From contig CM043947.1 in NCBI GenBank assembly GCA_014529385.2, positions 130,773,891-130,837,890 of the forward strand: 64,000 nucleotides of DNA, in the 5' to 3' direction. Numbering within the stretch: position 1 is the first letter of the stretch; each line of letters starts with the position of its first letter. A program made the translations under genes and the position numbers. Positions 57,744 through 64,000 of this stretch are shown here, piece by piece. Below the pieces are notes generated by a model, which was not told where the DNA came from, ran no database searches, and saw only the letters and a list, made by a program, of their open reading frames with translations. This DNA comes from Adiantum capillus-veneris (lineage: Eukaryota; Streptophyta; Polypodiopsida; Polypodiales; Pteridaceae).

Positions 57744-58790
57744 ATGGCTGACAACAACAACACAGATGTGTTCAAGATGTTTGTTGCTGAGGACAGTTTG
57801 GATGGGGACAACTACCCTATGTGGGCTTATATGATGCAACATGTTCTTGTGTCAAAGGGCATTTGGAACATTGTGCAGGGCATTCATGTACGTCCTGGTT
57901 CTGAGGATGTAGGCGATGTTGAGGATGTTGCAAGTCTTGCTGCAAGGATTGCTGCTGTTAGAGTTGTTTTGCCTACGGCAAAACAAGCTCGTTGGGATGT
58001 AAAGGATGCGCAGGCTCATGCCTTGATTGCATTGTCTGTGAAGCGCACCATTGTTCCTCACATCCATTCACCAAAATCTGCAAAATAGGCTTGGGATATT
58101 CTAGCAGGTCTTTATGCAAGCCGCAATGAGGCTAAAATTGCTTTTCTGCGTAAAGAGCTGGAGTCGAAGATTATGCATGAGGAAGATGATATGGAAACTT
58201 TCCTTGCTAGTGTCAAGGATATCAATGAGTAACTTATTTCTGCAGGTGAAGTCATTTCAGACAGTTCCCTTGTGTAGACTCTTCTTGATGCCTTACCAGA
58301 TTCCTACCAGACTTTTGCTAGTACTTGGAGACTGATGACCCAAGGAAATCCTGAAGTTGTCAAGTTTGATGCATTATGCACATTGCTCTTGCAAGAGTCA
58401 CTTGCTAGAAAAAACAGGACTAGGCAGCGTGCAGTTGAACAGGCTTTTATTGCTTCTCAAAGAAAGGGTGGTAACAGTAATGCAGCCACTTCTTATGGTT
58501 CTGTTGCGAGTGGCAAAAATTATGTTCCTAATGCTTCTGCTGGCAGCAATTCGTATGGAAATTCTGATGATAAGGGCAAAAAGAAGATGTGTTTCCATTA
58601 TTTTAAAGCTAATGATCACTTGATCAAGTCGTGTCCTAAGTTGAAGGCCAAAGAGGCTCAAAAGAAAGAGGGTGGTTCCACTGCAAATGCTGGTTCCACT
58701 ACATATGCATCCATTGTTGAGTCTTCTATGAAAGGAGATTGTAATGCTGATGTTGATGCAGAATGGTCTTCTGTTGTCCATGATGCATAC
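57744..58790 (+). pseudogene. Copia gag (second family)
   Basis: Starts at ATG 57744 in a good context (ACCATGG): MADNNNTDVFKMFVAED, NYPMWAYMMQHVLVSKGIW, the plant copia gag opening. In-frame stops at about 58086 (TAG), 58230 (TAA) and 58275 (TAG) interrupt an otherwise conserved core (AFLRKELESKIM, LLDALPDSYQTF). The zinc knuckle region (CFHYFKANDHLIKSCPKL, near 58590) has Tyr where the second Cys should be and an extra residue, so it is no longer a proper knuckle. Confidence 0.9.
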
Positions 58791-59420
58791 TTGTCAGTTT
58801 GCTGCAGATTCACATGTGTGGTATTTCGACAGTGGTGCTACAAAGCACATTACCATGAATTGTTTACCTCTCTCGAGTCTGCCCCTTATGGGAATTTAGT
58901 CACTTGTGCCAACAATGCCTCTTATCCAGTTCAGGGAGTTGGAAAGATTGTGCTTACTGCTGCTAATGGCAGTTCTTTCACACTTGTTGATGCACTTTAT
59001 GCACCTGGGATCAAGAGAATCTCTTGTCTGTATCCGCACTTGCTAGACTTGGACTTGTAGTCAAATTTGTGGATGACAGCTGTACAGTTCATGATCTCAG
59101 TTTTGGTGATGAAATTGTTGCATCTGGCCTTTTGTGCCGTGGGCTTTATAAGCTCACTTTGTATGACAAGTGTGGACAAAATTTTACAAATGTTGTTGCA
59201 GCTTCAAGGGCTATTTCAGATGCAAAATTTGGCATGCACGTTTTGGTCATCTGAATTTTGCCAGTTTGCTGGGTTTGCAGAAATCTGATATGGTTGCTTC
59301 TTTGCCACCTCTTGAAGCACCTGTCAGATATGTTTGTGAAGGTTGTATTTTGGGTAAGATGCAGGTTCTAAGTTTCCAAAGGATGGTTCAGTTCGGGCCA
59401 CATGCAGGTTGCAGCTTGTG
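58791..59420 (+). pseudogene. Copia protease and integrase N-terminus (second family)
   Basis: The protease active site WYFDSGATKHIT reads near 58818-58853 in a frame different from both neighbours, so shifts flank it. After a shift near 59020 come SVSALARLGLVVKFVDD and YKLTLYDKCGQ. After another, the integrase zinc region WHARFGHLNFASLLGLQ and CEGCILGKMQ (59230-59365) with its His and Cys pairs present. Confidence 0.85.
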
Positions 59421-61180
59421 CATAGTGATGTTTGTGGGCCCATGCAAACTCCGTCCTTGGGCAATTACCGGTACTTCGTGACTTTCAATATTGATGATTA
59501 CTCTAGGCATGCATGGGTATTTCCGCTTAAAGCGAAGTCTAAAGTTTTTATGTGCTTCAAACAATTTCTGGCTATGGCTGAAAATGTCTCGAAATGTACT
59601 ATGGGCACCCTCCGTTCCGATCGAGGGGTGGAGTATATGTCTCATGAATTTAATGCATTTCTGGCTAGTCATGGGATAAGGCACCAATGTACAGTTCCTT
59701 ATACACCTCAACAAAATGGTGTTGTTGAGAGGAAAAACAGGTCACTTACGGAAATGACACGATGTATGGTCAAAAGTCAAGCTTTGCCGCATTCTTTTTG
59801 GCTTGAGGCCATCATGTGTGCCACTTATGTACTTAACAGGTGTCCTACGAAAGCTTTGCAGTCTATTACTCCATATGAAGCATGGCATGATAGAAAGCCT
59901 TCTATTGAGCACATGCGTGTTTTTGGCTGTTTGGCATATGCTTTGGTGCCACAAACACAGCGCAGAAAATTGGATGATAAGGCTATCAAATGTATTTTTG
60001 TTGGTTATAGTGCTGAAAGCAAAGGTTACAGGTTGTATCATCCGCAAACAAAATGTATTCTGGTTTCACGGGATGTAGTGCTTGTGGAAGATTCTATTCA
60101 GCCCTTGCTGTCATGTACTAGAGACAGTAATGTAAGCTCACAGGACATTTATGACACTTTGTTGCCTCTTTTCAGTGGTGGAAATACGAATGTAATTTCC
60201 AATGACTCAAATGTACAACCTATGGGGGTTTCTGAAAATGTTACAAATCAGCCTATTACTGATGCAGATGTACATGATGTACTTGATGAGGAAAGGGCTG
60301 AAAATGAGCAGGCTAGAGGTATGCCAAAATGGCTGGTGCACACTTTGCGTGACAGTAAATTGGATGCACCTTTGTCTAGTCGTACTCGTTCAGGCTCTCG
60401 CCATGCATCTTATGCATCAGATTGTTATGCTTTGGCTATGTCTAGCTTACATGATGTTGAGGAGCCTCTGTCTTTTGATGAAGCACATAATTCAGAAAAT
60501 TGGATGGCTGCCATGCAATCAGAATATGATGCACTTATAGAAAATGACACATGGACTTTATGTGATTTGCCTCTTGGCAAAAAGGCCATTGGTACGAAGT
60601 GGGTTTACAAGTTGAAACGCAAACCGGATGGTGAGATCGATCGCCATAAGGCTCGACTTGTTGCAAAGGGTTATGCACAACAAAAAGGCATAGATTATGA
60701 AGATACTTTTGCTCCCGCTTGTTGTATGACTACTGTGCGTTTTCTATGTGCATTGGCAGCTCATTTTGGTTGGGATGTACATCAATCAGACATTGTTACT
60801 GCTTTCTTGAATGGTGACATATTTGAGGAAGTTTATGTAACGCAACCTCACGGTTTTGTCATAAAAGGACAAGAGGACAAAGTGTGCAAATGTAAGAAGG
60901 CTTTGTATGGGTTGAAGCAATCTCCTCGTGCTTGGTATGAGAAAGTTGACACTCATTTGGTTAAACGAGGCTTTCGTAACACTCCAACAGAAAGCACATT
61001 GTATGTAAAGCGTGAGGTGATGTACTTCTCATTGTGGTTCTTTATGTTGATGATTTGCTGATCACTGGACCAAATGAGAGACATATTGCTGAATTTAAGG
61101 CTGATTTGAATGTTACTTTCAAGATGAAAGATTTGGGGCTGTTGCATCATTACTTGGGTATATAGTTTAAGCAGTGTGAT
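59409..61180 (+). pseudogene. Copia integrase core and reverse transcriptase (second family)
   Basis: 550 codons open from 59409. Integrase: LVHSDVCGPMQTPSLG, LRSDRGVEYMS, TPQQNGVVERKNRS, so all three catalytic acids are present. An extra Asn lies in TFNIDDYSRHAWVF. RT: WTLCDLPLGKKAIGTKWVYK, RLVAKGYAQQKGIDYEDTFA, SDIVTAFLNGDIFEEVYV, ALYGLKQSPRAWYEK. A frameshift near 61015 precedes the YVDD box (61043-61054, LYVDDLLIT), so the catalytic site is out of frame. KDLGLLHHYLGI then ends at TAG (about 61164). Confidence 0.92.
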
Positions 61181-61997
61181 GGTGGTATTGCTTGTGTCAG
61201 AAAAGTTACATAGAGACATTGCTATGTAAGTTTGGACTTGAGGATTGCAAACATATTGCCACTCCCATGGAAACATGTTTGAAATTGAGTCTACATGATG
61301 CTGGCGATCCTGCTGATGTCACTCTTTACCAAACTGTTGTTGGCTGCCTCATTTATGTATGCAACACGAGGCCAGATATTCAGTTTGCAGTCTCACAGGT
61401 CAGCAGATTCATGCATAGCCCAGGGTTTAAGCATTGGCAGGCTATCAAGAGGATTTTCCGCTACCTTAGTGGCACTTTACACCTTGGCTTGTTTTATCCC
61501 AAGGGGGGATCATTGCCGCCAGACTTACATGCTTTTTCGGACTCAGATTGGGCTGGTTGTTTTGACACGTGAGTCTCCACAAGTGGTTTTTGTTTCATGC
61601 TTGGCAGTTCATGTATATCATGGTTGAGCAAGACGCAACCTACTGTAGCCACTTCGAGTTGTGAGGCCGAGTACAGGGCAGTCTTCACAGCTATGGTTGA
61701 GTGTGTATGGCTCAAACGCCTTATGGCTGATTTGGGTGTTGGACATGACACTGCCAACACTATCTACACTGACAGTCAGAGCCATTGGCAGTTGCGAGGA
61801 ACCCAGTTTTTCATGCTCGCACAAAGCACATTGAGGTGCATTACCACTATGTCAGGGAGAGGCTCTCAGTAGGAGAGATCAGCTTGACTTATGTGCCAAC
61901 ATAGGACAACCTTGCAGATCTTTTAACAAAGGCATTGTCTCGTGAGAAGCTTGAAGCTTTCCGCAAAGCTTTGGGCTTACTCCCCTTTGTGGACTGA
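61181..61997 (+). pseudogene. Copia RNase H (second family)
   Basis: 61192-61572: KFGLEDCKHIATPMET, NTRPDIQFAVSQVSRFMHSP, FSDSDWAGC. After a shift near 61570, STSGFCFMLGSSCISWLSK, then SSCEAEYRAVFTAMVECVWL and YTDSQS (61765-61785). After further damage, DNLADLLTKALS-like sequence and the end of the polyprotein near 61997. The first Asp and the E are visible, but the frame is broken at least three times. Confidence 0.88.
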
Positions 61998-63430
61998 TCA
62001 TGTCCTCAGGGCATGGCACTTCCCTTTACTCATGTGCCAGCTCTCGTTCACCTCATCACTCCAAGGGGGATTTGTTACCATATACATGTGGTAGTGATGT
62101 GTGTGAACACACTAGGACCGCCGGGGCATTTTTTCCCTCTTTAGTAGGTTTTTCCCCCCGTGCATTGTATATACGCCCATCACTCTAGGGCTATCTATCT
62201 TTCCATTGCACACTAAGTAATACACTCTCTATTGTGTGCCTTGAGCTTCCTTCGTCTTCTCCAAGCTATGTGTGTTTCTTTGCAACCCTAATTCCAACAA
62301 AAAATATCCTAATTCGGCTTTAGTAATCTAGGAATTACTTATCTGCTTGTGGGATATTTGCTCTAGCTGAATTTGATGTATTATAACTCTGATAATTATC
62401 TTGCTAACTTATAAATTGATTTATAAATTTCCCTTCTCAATTTATAGTCCAAATCAGAGTAATATTAGCTAAGATAATTAACTAAACTATTTATTTGGAT
62501 TTAAGGTAATTATCCCAACTTCCTAAGGCTGTTTTCTATCTTTGGTAATTATCGTGTAATTATAGAAATTAACTTTCTAATTTCTCTTTTCAATTTATAG
62601 ACAAAATCCAGAAATATTAGCTCAGATAATTAGCTAAACCAATTATCTGTGCATGACCTATTTATCTCAGGTTCCTAATAGTAATTCGTACCTTTGATAA
62701 TTATTACATAATTAATTGAGTAATTTAACTAATTTTTCCTTTTAACTTCTGCTCAAAATCTGACAATTTTGGCCTATTTAATTAGATAAACTAATTTTTT
62801 GTGTATACCCTAATTATCCTGGCGTTCTAGCTTTAATTACTATCTCTAATAATTGTTGTATAATTATTGAACTAATTTTCATAATTTTCTCCTTTAATTT
62901 AACCTCATAAATAGGATAATTAGCTAAATTATTTTTTGTAGCTAACCTAATCATCATAGCTTTTTAATGATGTATTCTAACTCTAGAAATTCTATTAAAG
63001 CTATTTAATTTAATTTACTAATTTTCCCCTTTTATTTCAAAAACAGGGTTTTTTAACTAAGATAATTAGCTAAACCAATTTTTTGTGGCTAAGCTAATCA
63101 TCACAGCTTTCTAATGATGTATTCTAACTTTTAAAATTATTCCAAAGCTATCTAGTCTAATTTACTAATTTCCCCCTTTAATTAACCGTCAAAAACAGGG
63201 TTTTTTTACTAAGGTAATTAGCTAAATTAGTTTTCTATAAATAAGATAATTAGCACAGCTTTTTTAACATGTAAACTAACTCTGATAGATAGCGCATAGC
63301 TATGTAACATGTTTTGCTAATTTTCCCCTTTAATTTATGGTTAAAATTAATCTACTCTGACTTAGATAAATAGCTATATTATTTTTATAACCTCAAGATA
63401 ATTATCACAGCTTTTTAATGACAATCCCTA

Positions 63431-64000
63431 ACCCCGAGCAAATACTTCCGAGCGAACAAGAAATCGACCAAATATATACAATAAAAAAGAGCATATCAAC
63501 ATTGCAATAGTTCAGATATTGAACATAGAATAGCAAAATGAACCGGTCACATCTTAATTAATTTTTTCAAATAACAGAATGAGGAATCGCAAAACCTGAG
63601 TGAGTTATCACGAGCGATCCCAAAAACCAAGCAAAATAGAAAAAATAATACGTAAGAAGTCATGATCAAACTTAGGAATAATGAGGGTGAAGGAAGATGA
63701 GGTAAGAAAGAAGTTACAAGGTTGAAATTCTCATCTTAGAGTATCTCTTATGATTTAGAAGGAGAAATACATTGGCCTCTTAAGCTCAATGCCAATGTGC
63801 TCTTTCCAGTACAAACATAACCATATTCACATGAGAGCTTAGACCATGTGGAAGTGTTAGTTCTTGCACATATCTTTGCACGTTGTTCACTTGGTTCAAA
63901 TTTGGGACAACCAATTAGGCACTAAAAACCAAACAACCACATTTCATACCACCTTTTGTTAACAAGTGTCACCAGACATATTGTATGCCCTTGTCGAAGA
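63431..64000. other. No gene seen
   Basis: Right of the satellite. A-rich, no domain, terminus or repeat recognised. Confidence 0.5.

Larger units (their letters stand above)
57176..62299 (+). mobile_element. Second Ty1/copia element, complete in outline, defective
   Basis: LTRs 57176-57383 (208 bp) and 62073-62299 (227 bp), TGTTACC...CCAACA. Primer site TGGTATCAGAGC at 57386-57397. Polypurine tract CCAAGGGGGATT (62061-62072). Target duplication AAAAA on both sides (57171-57175 and 62300-62304). The 19-bp length difference comes from CTCTTTAGTAGGTTTTTCC, present only in the right LTR. Internal gag-protease-integrase-RT-RNase H is in copia order but broken at many points. Confidence 0.95.
56200..63430. 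repeat. AT-rich satellite, period about 150 bp, interrupted by copia insertions
   Basis: Anchor TTTCCCCTTTTAATTTA recurs near 62431, 62583, 62737, 62888, 63024, 63171 and 63323 (spacings 152, 154, 151, 136, 147, 152). Each unit also has TAATTAGCTAAA-like and CACAGCTTTTTAATGA-like blocks. Matching sequence left of the copia element (56200-56357) shows the array was continuous before the insertions. Confidence 0.8.

Noticed and set aside
58335-59060. Novel Cys-rich protein in the second copia element
   Set aside because: The Cys-rich segment near 58797-58870 is the protease region read in the wrong frame; the adjacent frame gives the D-S-G-A site.

Overview
The window looks like gene-poor nuclear DNA of a land plant. 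I find no cellular gene, tRNA or rRNA. Almost everything recognisable is a mobile element: Ty3/gypsy chromoviruses, Tat/Athila-like gypsy pieces, two Ty1/copia families, a CACTA (En/Spm) transposase gene, and satellites. The tRNA-iMet-type primer sites (TGGTATCAGAGC), the Asp-type site of the Tat/Athila kind and the plant-type CACTA domains (TNP2, DUF4218, DUF4216) point to a plant. A large repeat-rich genome such as a fern would fit, but the sequence alone does not fix the species.

Layout. 0.8-2.7 kb: an LTR, a polypurine tract and an unrecognised coiled-coil coding remnant (minus strand). 2.8-14.9 kb: chromovirus copies in both orientations. They include a palindrome of about 2 kb (4967-6992), a deleted copy (5962-7765) and one long minus-strand copy with gag, protease, RT, RNase H, integrase and chromodomain (8054-14143), all broken. 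14.9-17.2 kb: a small non-autonomous LTR element with a primer site and minisatellites. 17.2-22.7 kb: LTR / deleted internal / LTR / deleted internal / LTR of the chromovirus in plus orientation. The two internal parts share the same deletion, which joins the primer-site region to the integrase tail and chromodomain.

22.7-37.2 kb: a large non-autonomous retrotransposon with an Asp-type primer site, polypurine tract and complete 3' LTR but no visible pol. It carries an unrecognised duplicated coding module with a zinc knuckle (31.6-33.1 kb, with a degenerate continuation to 34.4 kb) and a satellite of about 96 bp near its 3' end. A TNT1/Tork-like copia element (22988-28508) is nested in its leader. 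37.2-39.4 kb: a gypsy protease-RT fragment that stops exactly at a (GA)n tract. 40.8-44.5 kb: a decayed CACTA transposase gene whose introns can be read. 44.8-48.2 kb: a Tat/Athila-like integrase, a CACTA terminus and a third gypsy lineage. 48.2-50.5 kb: pyrimidine-rich DNA with a 150-bp (CT)n. 50.5-54.8 kb: an LTR piece of the large element's family abutting a gag with four zinc knuckles. 56.2-63.4 kb: an AT-rich satellite of about 150 bp period, invaded by a second copia element (57176-62299) and a solo LTR (56358-57114), each with a perfect 5-bp target duplication.

The main story is nested insertion, internal deletion, inversion and tandem duplication of LTR elements. The two items most worth following up are the duplicated coding module of the large non-autonomous element and the one uninterrupted chromodomain frame that starts inside an LTR (20768-21502).
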